Assembly: GCA_037074765.1 (NCBI GenBank)
Contig: JBAMDO010000570.1
Span: forward strand, 186,001-250,000
From: Mansonella perstans
Lineage: Eukaryota; Nematoda; Chromadorea; Rhabditida; Onchocercidae
DNA: 64,000 bases
Direction: 5' to 3'
The notes below the pieces were generated by a model. It worked only from the letters and a program-made list of their open reading frames with translations, was not told where the DNA came from and did no database searches. Both the position numbers and the translations under genes were made by a program. Positions 50,586 to 62,794 of the stretch are shown here, piece after piece (within the stretch, counting starts at the first letter, position 1; each line of letters starts with the position of its first letter).

Positions 50586-52366
50586 ATGGATTTTCTGTTT
50601 GGCCGAAAGAAGACACCTTCCGAAATGTTGCGACAAAATCAAAGGGCACTGAATAAGGCAATGCGTGAATTGGATCGAGAACGATCACGTCTCGAAATGC
50701 AGGAGAAAAAGATTATTGTTGACATTAAGAAAATGGCCAAAATGAATCAAATGGTAATACGTTTAAATTTCTCATCATATATTTCCAGTAGTTGCAAACC
50801 ATTAAGAGATTGCAAAACTTCTGCAATCCATGCAAAGTTCATGACTAATCACAGTCACGTAATTGTTCTATTAAGTAACTACGAAATATTGGATAGAGAG
50901 AGAGGATAGTTTTTTTTAATATGATTTTAGTGGTATTTCGTTGTATATCTGCGGAAGCCTAGATTTTACGAATAGCTTCATATTTTAAAAGTAAAATGTT
51001 CTTAGCGTTCGTCAAAAATTTCAATCATTTTTCAGGATTCAGTGAAAGTTATGGCAAAAGATCTTGTCCGAACTCGTCGACATATCAAAAAATTCATCAT
51101 GATGAAAGCTAACATACAAGCAGTCTCACTGCGGGTATCCATTCTATTACAACTTATCAGTTTAGCTTTTATTGGTATTTATTTCTTTATTTTTAATGAT
51201 TGCTTCTATTCTAATTACCGATAGCTGTGGTTATAAAATAAAAACTATTCTAAGACTTTTGCGTTCGGAAATTAAGGCGGTTTCTTATTTCACATCCAAA
51301 GTACGTCAAATTAAACTATTTTTGATCAGGTTGTATGTGAATGCTGCTCATTATAGCGTGAAATTGGTTGGGTTTTTCAAGAGTTCGGTATTTCTAAATC
51401 TGCAAAATTCACGTCGCTTCATTTTTTTTACGTTCCTGTAAACTTTCTAAATATATTCTGTCATTAATTTTGGAAATGAATGATTTGCAGGTGCAAACTC
51501 TAAAGAGTCAGGATGCAATGGCACAAGCAATGAAGGGAGTAACACGTGCAATGCAAAACATGAATCGGCAACTAAATTTGCCTCAGATCCAGAAAATAAT
51601 GATGGAATTTGAAAGACAATCAGAAATTATGGATATGAAAGAAGAAATGATGGGTGAAGCAGTCGATGATGCTATTGCAGATGAGGGTGACGAGGAGGAA
51701 ACGGAAGCAATTGTTGCTCAGGTATAAAATATTAGTTTCTTGTAGATTGTTACCCTTTTAATTAATTTATCTTGCTCAAGTTCAGCTTTCTCTTCTCGAA
51801 GCTTTAATTGCAGCCTAGATAGGAGTTACGGACTATCAACGATACAGATGAGTTCCCATATGTTTTTGTGATAGTGTCATATGCTCTAAATAAAACTTAG
51901 TTTTTTTGGGATTTTTGCAAGTAGTGTTTCGTATGTTTAAATTTCTAGATTTTTTTTTTATATTGTAATTTCTGGACTTTTATTTTTTTAATCACGGTCC
52001 ACTATTAGGAGACACTATTAAGCGATGTCTCCAGTTAATCTGTTTTTTTTCTCAAGTGTAAGCTCTGTTGGTAGTTTTGTTTATATTCTTTCTATTGAAG
52101 CGAAGGATGATTTTCACGTCATAAATATTTAGTCTGTATGTTGGATCATAGATAATGGAATAATTTGAGACAGGACTTTGTAGGTCACATCATTTGTTTT
52201 CCAGGTGCTAGATGAATTAGGTATCCAGATGAATGAGGAACTTTCGGCAATACCAACAGCACAAGGTTCACTGAAGCCAGCTGACCAAATTCTACAACCG
52301 CAGACAGTGTTATCGGATGCGGATGCTGATCTGCAAGCTAGATTAGAAAATCTACGTCGGGAGTGA
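50586..52366 (+). CDS. vps-2: ESCRT-III subunit CHMP2/VPS2
   Basis: Cytosolic ESCRT-III protein that polymerises on membranes for multivesicular-body formation and membrane scission, later removed by VPS4. Four exons: 50586-50753 (MDFLFGRKKTPSEMLRQNQR, then basic and charged helix 1), 51036-51134 (DSVKVMAKDLVRTRRHIKKF), 51491-51721 (MAQAMKGVTRAMQNMNRQLN, ending in the acidic DEGDEEETEAIVAQ) and 52205-52366, which ends ADADLQARLENLRRE-stop. The C-terminal LQARLENLRR is a MIM1-type helix, the site bound by the VPS4 MIT domain. Total about 219 residues, the usual length for CHMP2A. The start is supported by the family N-terminus and a nearby AG acceptor (GGATAG) just upstream. All exons are in phase and intact. 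Confidence 0.95.
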
Positions 52367-53387
52367 AGCAGTTTAAAGTTCTGAAATTTGATATTACCTT
52401 CTCTATATCAAGTTTTAATGAAACCACTATGGAATATTTTTTTTCTGGAAACTAGAAAAAAGTTTCCAGAAAAATCCCAAAATTGGGTCATAATCTCTTC
52501 CTTGTATCAAGTTTTTCTTTTACTTTTTTATAATTCGTCTGAGCTACTACGAGAGTGGAAAAGTGGGATTAGACATACTAATGTTAAAAGTAATAATTCA
52601 ATTTAAAGTTGATTATATTCTTTTTCCTCGAAGCTTGAACTGCATTTATGTGATACAGATTGAGAAATATTTTTGTCTACAATGATGCAAGGACTATTTT
52701 TGACTGAAATTCGCAAATCATCAAGAAATAAAGTTTCTGATGCATTAGGACTTGAAATCCAGGACTAAAAAAAGACTAAGTTCCGGAATGGACAAAAATC
52801 CTTGTTTCATACTCCGAAATAATTTGAATTGGAAAATTCAAATAAATTCAAAATTCATTTTTCAGTGCAGAGTTTATTTGGAAATTCCTCTGCTCTTCAT
52901 AAAAAAATTCAGTAAATAACGGATTAAGCTATGAAAAATGAAACTGTTCTTATTTGTTGCTATCACTGATTTGTTGTATTATACGTAAATGATTTTTTAT
53001 TCTAATATGCATGTATCAAATGATAGTCATGGTTTCACTTTGAAATATATTATAATAAATTTTTATGCAAGGTTTAATACTTTAATGTTGTGGAAAATCC
53101 GACACATCTTGAACTGTATACTATTATTCGAACAATAGCATTATAGCGTCACCAGAAGCAGCCATTTGATTTAATGCAGTTTCTTCCTCTAAAGTGTTTT
53201 CTAAGTTCCCCACGATGATAATCATTTAAATTCTCAATCAATCTTTTAAGTCATTAATGAGCAAAATTCTTTTTCCATAGCAATTACATATCATAATATA
53301 TTCTAACAGACGGACTTTTTTTTTGCGAGAGAAATATCTGAGGGTTTAGTCTCCAAACTTTTCAAACGGTAAAAGAAATTCCTAAAT
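52367..53387. other. Intergenic between convergent genes, no gene seen
   Basis: 3' flanks of VPS2 (plus) and of the ALKBH7-like gene (minus). AT-rich, with no frame of coding character. A plus-strand frame at 53401-53601 is the reverse of the ALKBH7 last exon. Confidence 0.5.
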
Positions 53388-55067
53388 TCATTTTGGCCTG
53401 GTGATAGTAACTAAATCATTCGTTGCGGCATCACTTTGGTGCAGCAACTGTCTTTTCCCTGCACTGCTGCTTGTATCTTGCAGTAGTTCATTTTGTTGTG
53501 CACTGTTACATGGCAGATCGCGACATACTATCGATATGCGACGACTTCTTGGTACTAACTTTCCCATGAAATACGATTCTGCTTTTCCGAGTATTTCATG
53601 ATAAAATTCATAACGACTAAATTCCCTGAAATTTTTATGCCAAATAGATTATTACTGACAACTGGCAACAATGGTAAGCTCTGCTACCCAAGAATTAGGA
53701 AGCTAATCATAATAGCTTATTCAGTGTACTGTATTATCGATATGATTAAAAATAGTAGGCTAATAATTCAATGGCAGAAATAATTCACTTAATTAAATCG
53801 ATTGTTTGGCATTTCAATTACATTGGCCAGTAGTAAACTCAATAATATGCTAAATATATTTTATACTTGAAATAACTTAGAATTTATTTTTTAAAACATA
53901 AATCTTAATTTGAAATTTTAAAAACATAACTGAAACAAAATAAGATAAATTTGCATTCGGAAAATATTACTTACCCAATTCTGTAAAGACATCGCTGTTG
54001 CAAAAATAAATCAACAATGAGCTGATCATTTTGATCCTTATGTCGTAAACGCATTACAGCATCAGATAGCAGAGAAAGGCCAGTAATAACATCGCCGCAA
54101 TACTGAAAAAGAAAGCATAAAATAGAAAATACAAATTATAGCAAATAAGACTAAATTATTTTCAAGTCAAAGAAAGGAAATTTATTTGCCTAGTATTTTA
54201 ACTTTAATTTAACAAAATTAAATTTGAAAAAAAAAAAAAGAAGCTGATACCCTGATACTATCAATGTGTGGTTTAATTACACCATCTTCGTGTAAATCAA
54301 GGATATGTACAAATGCATTTTGCTTGTGATCTTTTTTGAAAGAATGTCGCTGAATTCGATCTAGGATAGCCTTATTCTCCTTTCTCCAATTCAGCTGCTC
54401 TCGTTCACGATACAGATGAATAGCCTGAATTTTTTTAGAAATTAAAATCTAAGCATAAATTTAATAAATTTCATTCAATAATCTTAAACTTTTTCTAGCT
54501 GAATTACCTGCATACACTGACTTACTAAGGGTTATGTACAATGCGGAACAACAGTAGTGGAATAATGTTAATGCCGTTATACGAATTAAAACTTTGTTAA
54601 AATTTCGTATTCATCAGTAATTCCATCAAATTTTAATAATCATTCGCCCAATTTATAAAAAGATTGAATCTAAAGAATTTAAAAGATAAGTGGAAAGGTA
54701 AGTTGCTGAATTGTAATTAGTTAAATTAAAATTAAAAATTGCATAAATGCCACTAAAACAACTCGTAATTAAAAATCAAAATTATGATTAAAAAAGTAAA
54801 ATCAAATTTACGGAAAATCGATTATAGTTTAAAATTTTAAAGAAAAATAAAAAGCATTACATCATCCCAATGTAATTTTTCATAACGCATTCGTTTCATA
54901 TGTGGATTAATTTCATCCAGAAGTGAACTTTCTTCTTGTTCCGTAATGAAATTAGGAATAACAGTACAACATTGCATGAATAAATCCTTCATCTCTTTTG
55001 GCCATAATGCATTATTATGGAAATGAATAAAGTCAGTGGCCAAACGTCGAGAAATGGACAACTGCAT
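53388..55067 (-). CDS. alkbh7: ALKBH7-like Fe(II)/2-oxoglutarate dioxygenase
   Basis: AlkB-family oxygenase; mammalian ALKBH7 acts in the mitochondrial matrix and affects necrosis and fat metabolism. Exon 1, 55067-54861, starts MQLSISRRLATDFIHFHNNA (arginine-containing, possible mitochondrial presequence) and has CCTVIPNFITEQEESSLLDE and RMRYEKLHWDD. Exon 2, 54424-54251, has AIHLYREREQLNWRKENKAI and VIKPHIDSIR, where His and Asp are two iron ligands. Exon 3, 54102-about 53973, has YCGDVITGLSLLSDAVMRL. Exon 4, about 53613-53388, has RYEFYHEILG (third ligand His) and RSRRISIVCRDLP (2-oxoglutarate-binding Arg), then a poorly conserved Gln/Ser-rich tail. About 230-240 residues, slightly longer than the human protein because of that tail. 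It lies downstream of CPT1 on the same strand with a 725-base gap. Confidence 0.85.
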
Positions 55068-55791
55068 CCAGAAAAAGTTGACCCACTACGATGGTCACTG
55101 TATCAAATAAACAGAAATTATCATTATTAATTTTCCCATTTCAAATTAACGAACGATGGACAAATGGTACAAGTTTCTTTGTTTGATGCAATGAGCAAGA
55201 AATGCAAAAGAAGTGTAATTCAAGATCGATTTGCAAATTTGAATTTGAATTTACACAATAAGTCACTTACATAAGTTACTTCTTCATTTTATATAATCAT
55301 AAGTCTCACACTTATACTTCTCTTTATAAGATTGTGACATGCAACCTTTTCTGAACTACTTAGTAAGATATACATGAAGCTATACTAATTTGCTACAATA
55401 TCTTCGGCTCAGTAGAAATACTGGAAAAGCAATTTCTTTGATTGTGATAGCTCAATAAATCAATGCTCTCAAAACCATAGTATAAAGTCATTTATCCATG
55501 TAATATATTATATGTGTACTAATGATTTACAAACTCTTTCAAATGATACAAGCAATGTTTTTAATGATAAAAACAAATTCGGCATATGTATAATATAAAA
55601 TAGTACTGAACAAGCCTCAATTCATTATGCAAATTTTTGGACAATGATACATATGTACGAATTATATTGAAACCTACAACACGAAATAGTCCAACGAAAT
55701 CTTTTAATCATCAAAAGATATTCTATCACAAATATTTTATCACAACAGTTGTTGAATGATTGGGCAGTTCTGGCAAATTCATGTGATCTTT
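55068..55791. other. Gap between CPT1 and ALKBH7-like genes
   Basis: AT-rich 0.7 kb with no coding frame. It would hold the CPT1 3' end and, on the minus strand, the promoter or trans-splice region of the ALKBH7-like gene. A possible acceptor (TCGTAG) lies about 20 bases before the ATG at 55067. Confidence 0.4.
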
Positions 55792-58700
55792 TTACTCTTG
55801 CAAAAGTAGGCTCATATCCTCAAGACTTCTTACGATTTCATCTCGTAATCCTGCTGAACTCTGTAAATTAGATTAAATTAATTAATATAATTTAAATTTA
55901 CATGAGCAACTGAAAATAGACCATGTTCAAAGCTAAAATTATATAAAGATCAAATTAAGATGTTTTGCGAATAAAATTGATAAAACTAATCTAGCAAAAA
56001 AAAAAAGTAAAGTTATGTGCTTTCCTTGTGCAAAAAAAAATTCTTCCAAAATCTAATGGTACCTAAAGAAGCCTAATACGATTGGTGAAAATAGATCACA
56101 ATGAAAGTTCCGCAACATGAAATTTTCGACAAATTTCTTACAAATGTAGCCTAAGATACAACATAATGGAAATGCAAAACATGCCGTATTATCCGCTGAA
56201 CGTTTCGACGAAATATGGAAAGAAACTATATCATTGCCGACAATAATATATGAAACACCATAACCATTATCAGCTACTGGTCCAAAACCACCACCAGCGG
56301 TGGCAAATTCACGAGGGTCGAAATTAATGCATTTTATTTCTTCTCCACACTGCTGAAGTGGTGTTTGACTAGTAGAAAGCAAAAACGTTGGCGGAAATAC
56401 TCTTTCCAAGAACGGTGATTTCAATTTCAGATAGCGCATAACAATGTACCTAAAAGAAGAAGAAAGTAATTATCTTTGCTATTTCCATTAGTATATCCAA
56501 GTTTCAATGTTACTAGACACAATATGCTAGAACTGCAAGGAGTTGAGTTAAGTTAACTAATTAGAGATCTTGATCTTTCCAGGGTATGTAACTGGATTTA
56601 TAGAGATTATTTCAAGACTAACAGTATCAGTTGCTTTTTACGCCGATGTTCAAGTGGACTTATATCGCGACATTCCTTTACCTTATTGAAAAATTCGATC
56701 GAATGAAGATTTAGGTAAGACAGAAAATCTTATCAGTGACCTTTCATCTAAACCTGCGAAATGATTTTAAATAATATTTGGAAATTTCAAATATGTTTAA
56801 AATCTTGCAGGGCAAAAAGATGTCGATCAAATCCTTTACCACACATTGCATCACGATACATTGTTTGATGATGACTGCAGGCAATTTGAAGCAACTTCAA
56901 TCTCTCCTGACGCTAAAACATAGAAAATATTTATCTAAACTTCAAAATTACTAGAACTCACACTTGCCTTTGTAATAATTAGAAGAAAGTCTGAAACATC
57001 TTTCCACACTGCTTATTTCTTCTTTCAAATATTTTTATTTCGAGATGCGATCAGATTGTAAAAAGATTTTATACTTTAATAAAAAACAAAAAAAAACTGA
57101 AAAACAAAAAAATTAAATCAGACTTACAGTCTGATTTGGATCAAGCATAGCACGAACAAAATCACAACTATATATTGAACAAGATCGAACAGTTTCTGTC
57201 CGCCCTTCTCGGAATAAACGTGCTGTTGCTGCTTCATAAGTTAAGGCAAACTTCCCCTGATTCTAAACAAAATTTTAATAAAATGAGATCAAAAATCTTA
57301 AATTAAGAGAAAATCTGCTGATTCTAGTCATTTAATAACAAAAAAAAAGTTCTATATATGTATAGCTGATGATGAGCGAGGCTTGATTTGCTTGATGCTG
57401 AAAACAAAAGATATTCAGTAAGGCACTAAAAAAGAATTTTAGTCTAGAGTCATATATATATTTACCTCTATGTGCCTAAGTCGTCTAAGTCTAGAGAGAA
57501 AAATTAGTTTTCGAAAAATTCTCAGTTTAATCTAGTTAAATAATTTATTTCAAGAACTTACACGGTAGAAAGCTAGTTGTAAGACTAACTGAAGAAAGCC
57601 ATCTGGTGATACATGTAACTTTTTTATCAAGCCTTTACCATATTTAGTCCAAACTAATAATGCCATTTCTACATCATCAATTAAAGCACGTGCTGTTTGA
57701 AAGCACTGCATTACTGTTGTCTGAAAAATTTTTTTAAATTGCCAAATAGCCTGAAACTTCTTTTATCTACTCTATATATTTGCAATACCAAAGCTGAGCA
57801 TATGCTTCTCAAGAAATTTTAATAACAATGAAATAATCTCAACATATCCAATACATGACATGTTTTCAACTTTAGCACTCTAATCATATAACGGAATTGG
57901 CTATATTTCAAATTTCAAGTTAAAAGTAAGCATCATAGCTAATCTGTCATTTGGATTTCCATTTCACATTAAAGTTTAATGTCTTCGTCTGATGATTAAA
58001 AGAAAAAAATCTGAATTATGATGAAATACCAGCACAATTATAATAGCATAGCAATAATAATAATTAATATAATAAATATTATTATTATTAATATAGCAGT
58101 AACAATAAATAGTATCATTAATAATTAATGAAAGAAAAATATGCTAAAATAAGAGAACAAATTACATTCAATTCAGGAGTAATACACCACTGTAACCGTT
58201 CATACTTCGGGATCGATTCAACTACCCCACATGTATTTCCATTTTCATCGTAGTCATATTCACAGATTGATTTTATGGTACAATATTCCATCAAATGAGC
58301 CACAACAGCTGCGTCGCCCCTAAAACATTTCAGTGCATCCATCAGGCTGCTGACACTTAACGTTGACAACAAGTTGTAAAAAATTTGTGGAAATAAACAA
58401 ACAATTATCAAATGATGTAATGATTTCTCGTAAAAGAATATTGTTTTGCAAGCTTTTTTTCTCTTGCTAAGCTATATATGAAACTATTAATATCATTATT
58501 ATTAACAATAATATTGATTAGCAACAACTTAAAAGTTAGAAATTCACTGGCCAACGTAGAAGCAACTTCCTGTCCTTTAAAATTAATAGGGCATGATATC
58601 GACAAATTGTTGAATTTGTTCAGCAGATAAATTGTTGACAGTTAAAATTTTCACAACTAATCACTTTTTGAAAAGAGTTATTTTAATGCAAATTTGCTGC

Positions 58701-61700
58701 TAAAAAGCAAATGTAAAAAAACTATCACATTTTTACAACACTTCAAAGTTGTTTTACAAAAAGATTTTATCAGCTGATTTATATGATAATCGTTTTTTGT
58801 TTCAAAATTTTAAAGTTTCCGATACAAAAATCTTCTCATTTTAATTTTATAAAATTATATAACTATAAAATTAAATTGAACAAAGAACAAAGGGATCAGG
58901 ATAAACAAGATAAATAAAAAATACAAACCAAGAATGTTCGGCATTGATACCAAAACGTCCATTTTTAAAAATGATTAAATTGAATGATTTATCGAACCAA
59001 CGATCACAACCAGTACCATGCAATAAGCTACTAGCCCAGAAATCCAATTTCGATGAATCTTTCTAAATTTAATTACAAATTTAATAATAAAACCAGTTTT
59101 TTTTTCTTTTTTTTTTTTGTAGCAAATAACGCTTGCAAAAAAATACAGCTTGAAGATAATATCAAGATAACGGCAAGAATTCCAGAAAGCGAGCTTCCAG
59201 AAACAGATTTAATAGAAAATGTTTCAGGAATTTTCCAAATTACTACTTCGGTGATCTATCAAAAGAAAAGAAAGAGCAGCGTACAGGATCATAGAAAACT
59301 TCATGCTCATCCAATATAACTACAAATGCAGCGCTTTCAATTGCATGCAATGAAATTTGATTGAATCCGGAAGAAAAATGATTTCTGCGTGCTTGTGCCC
59401 ATACATCACGCTCACCCGCTGTTACAGCAGCAATATAACTTTCTTCAACATTTAAGATGCCTTTTTCATTCAGTATTGCTTCAAAGCCTTTTTGCAATTC
59501 GCATGGCTCATATAATCTGAAAAAAAAAATGATTTACGAATTGCATGCAAGCAATTATCAAATAAAAGCTACATTGGCTTAATAAAATTAATTAAAAGTT
59601 AGAAGAAGAAATTTCACGATGCTCAATTTTTTAGGATTCCTTTTTTGACAGTGTTTTTTTATAGGAAATGACCGAAATATTAATAGGGTCGCTGCATTTC
59701 CATTCTGAATCAGCAGGTTTTAATGCACTTGTGCCAGTGACATTATTTGTTGAATAAAAAAGCAAAAACACTAAAGAACGAAAAACAACGACGAACATTT
59801 AAAAAAACCGCGTAAAATTTTTTTTCAGTTCAAAAATCTATAAATTTGTAAATTTTAATTTATAAATTTTCTTCTGAACTTTTTATATCTGTCTTTTTCT
59901 TTAGTAAATTAAGTTTAAAGTGTTTCATATTCCAGATTTTGGGATTTTTTTTTCCATCTTTCCTTGAATTATTTTATGCTCTTTCAGCAATACTTGTACG
60001 CTAATATTATTTGTCATATATTTTTTTTCAAGATGGAAAGCTGTATCCCATATTAGCAGCAATTTCTAATTTTTTGAAAACTAACCTTTTCCCATTATGA
60101 ATGGTAAAACGGTACCAACAACCATTAGAATAAACCGCAATATGCTTCGCATCATTCCAGTGACAAAAGCGATCCTTTTCCAAATATGGCACGCGACAAC
60201 TGTTGAACAATCGTTCATATTGAGCAGTACAAAATGGTACTTTGCATTGTGATAAGAATGAAAACTGTAAACGAAAAAGTTTTTATTCGAAAGGAATGGC
60301 AACATTTTTAACAGCTAATTTTTCAAATCCTTTTTTTATTACAGCAGTGAGAAATAAATTGTGTCAGCTCAACATATTTCCTTCATGAATCATATCGAAG
60401 AGTAGAAAATGGATTTGAAAAATCTTGTCTTATTTAAAAACTAACCGGTTTAATTTCCTGCCGTTCTATCATGCGGCGAAATAAAAGAGCCGCCCAAGTT
60501 ACCGTAGCAGCACGAGCTGCTTGATTACCTGTTGCATATGCCACGATTGAATCCATGCCATAGTAATTACTGGAAATAACTAGCTCAGAAAACCAATAAA
60601 ACATAAATTTGAAACAACAAACTAAGTCCTTTAAATCCCTTAGATAAAAAAAAAACCAACCTATTAATCATTATCGGCGATCGTTGTCGCAAATAAACAA
60701 ATTCTTCCCACCATTCCGCAACATAATTAATCGAAAGGAAGGATTTAATAATTAAGTACCACTGCAAATGTCGTCCCACTCCAGCACGAAATTCATCCGA
60801 AAGCTGAACTAGCTTTTCATATTCTTTATCGGTTGATACTGGACGCATTGAACAAAGGTGCTGGAATTTTTTTTTTTTTTTTGATTTTCATTTTTCTTTC
60901 CAACAGTCACCTTTTGTACAAAGAAATTTCCATTATGATAATTTTCCTGAATACAGTGAACATTTATTTCAAGCCAAAAGGAGCCGTCGTCATTTTATTT
61001 TTTCAAATTCGATACCAACCTTATCAAGAGTATCGTTTAACCGTGGTAATGGAAAATGAGGCAAAGCTCCTTGAAATGAATGCAACATTAGGCCACTTTT
61101 TGATAATATTTGTAAGACATTCTGTAAATGAAAAATAATTTAGGACTTTTGAACTTACATTTTCCAGTACATTATGATAGATATTCTACAAGTATTAAGA
61201 TTACAACATAATATTTACGGAAACTGTACGGAAATTACTATCAAATCATTGTGAGCAAAACTGATTAGAAAAGAAAAACCATAAAATATAGAAGTTAAGT
61301 ATGAGCTTACCAACCACAATTTTGATGTTATTGAAATTGGCCGCAACTGCGGATTCTCAAACATCCAACCTTTATAGAGCAAAAAACATTTCAGACTTAG
61401 CCGAATAACTTGAATTATCACAAACCATACAAAAATACCATATAGCATTAGTGATAGTATTTGCGCAAATATTCCATTCCTGTAAAATTAATGATTCATG
61501 ATAGTTTCTCAAAAATATAAGAAAAAAAAGGGGTAACACCTTCAGCTTTTAACTCTAGAGTGGTCCATGGAATAAAAACAAGAATAAAAGTGCCTTCTAA
61601 CATAGGACAATGTGCTAAAATTTAAGCATAAAAGAAATATTACTGGCAATGATCAAGAGTTCCAAATTGAAAAATTACTTCATAAGATGACTTTTGATCA

Positions 61701-62794
61701 TTTCTTGAAATCCGAACTTTTCTTATCAATCATACTAACCTCGATAACAGAATGCACATCAAATTTAATTTATAGCTAAAATTTAAGCATAAAAGAAATA
61801 TGCCAAAAATACGTAGGCAATTTCTAAGGATGGATGAAAAAGAAATCAGAAAAAATTACCCAAAAATTGAGCCGAAAATATGATATCGGAGTAAATACAG
61901 TATACCAAATGAAAAGTCATAATGAAATGTTGATAAAAGACTAACTGCAAACATAACTATACACATCGTATAAGCATTTGCTGGGAAGATACCATTATAA
62001 AAATTATTCTGCAATGATGTAACAGTTCGTTCTGTACTTTTTTTAAATTTCATTTGATGGGAAAAAAACAAAGATGTTAAAAATATTTTTTAAAGGTGAA
62101 TCATCATTAAGATATCACAAGTGACAATTATAAATGCTTTGATAAATTACTTTGTTTTGAAAAATTTTTGTTTCCCAATAAATCTATTGAAGAGACTAAC
62201 TGAAAACTAGAAAAGAATGATAGAAATGAACACGTTATAAATCATCTATAAACTGTCATATGAAAAGGTTGCCATTTTCAAAACTTTTTTTTGTGAATAA
62301 AAAAATAAATAAGAATTGTAATTCATCCATTTTTGTTACTTCTTAACATCTTGAATAAAAAAAACGGACTGAATGAGCTAGAAATACAACATTTCTTCTC
62401 CAACAGATGATGTTTATCCTCTTATTCGATGAAAATTACACCTGTTGTTGCTATTTGCTAACATTAAAAAAATTTGCCAAATTTCATCGTAAATTTCAAC
62501 AGAAGTTCGAATTAATTTCAAAAAATGACGAGAGAACTTTTCAAATTATGCAAAATTCCTAGCAAATTTCACCGCAAATTTCAACAGAAGTTTGAATTAA
62601 TTTCACAAAAGGACGAGAAAATTTTTCAAATTATGCGAAATTCCCATACCTTAAAACGTGCAACACGTTTTTTGTAAGCTCGAAAGAATGAATGCAAAAT
62701 TTCATTAAGCAATTCTTGATCATACGATATCGATATACTCCCATCATGTGTTAATGAAACAGACAGTGCGGCGATACTGCGTGCTTCTGCCATT
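55792..62794 (-). CDS. cpt: Carnitine O-palmitoyltransferase 1
   Basis: Outer mitochondrial membrane enzyme that transfers long-chain acyl groups from CoA to carnitine, the gate to beta-oxidation. About 14 exons. 62794: [18 protein letters not shown], then [11 protein letters not shown]. About 62025-61870: [20 protein letters not shown], membrane segment 1. About 61480-61310: [20 protein letters not shown], segment 2. Then 61120 ([15 protein letters not shown]), 60850 ([20 protein letters not shown]), 60570 ([20 protein letters not shown]), 60260 ([14 protein letters not shown]), 59516 ([20 protein letters not shown]), 59056 ([14 protein letters not shown] and GINAEHSW with the catalytic His), 58323 ([13 protein letters not shown]), 57722 ([17 protein letters not shown]), 57262 ([20 protein letters not shown]), 56925 ([18 protein letters not shown]), 56440 ([20 protein letters not shown]) and 55863-55792 ([15 protein letters not shown]). 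About 750-780 residues, the usual CPT1 length. Frame appears intact. An in-frame ATG also lies six codons upstream of 62794. Confidence 0.95.
62479..62648. repeat. Tandem duplication, 85-base unit, in CPT1 intron 1
   Basis: Two units, 62479-62563 and 62564-62648, share AAATTTCAACAGAAGTT, GAATTAATTTCA and TTTTCAAATTATGC blocks. The second unit ends at the 3' edge of the first CPT1 coding exon (donor side), so the duplication reaches the exon border. Confidence 0.85.
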
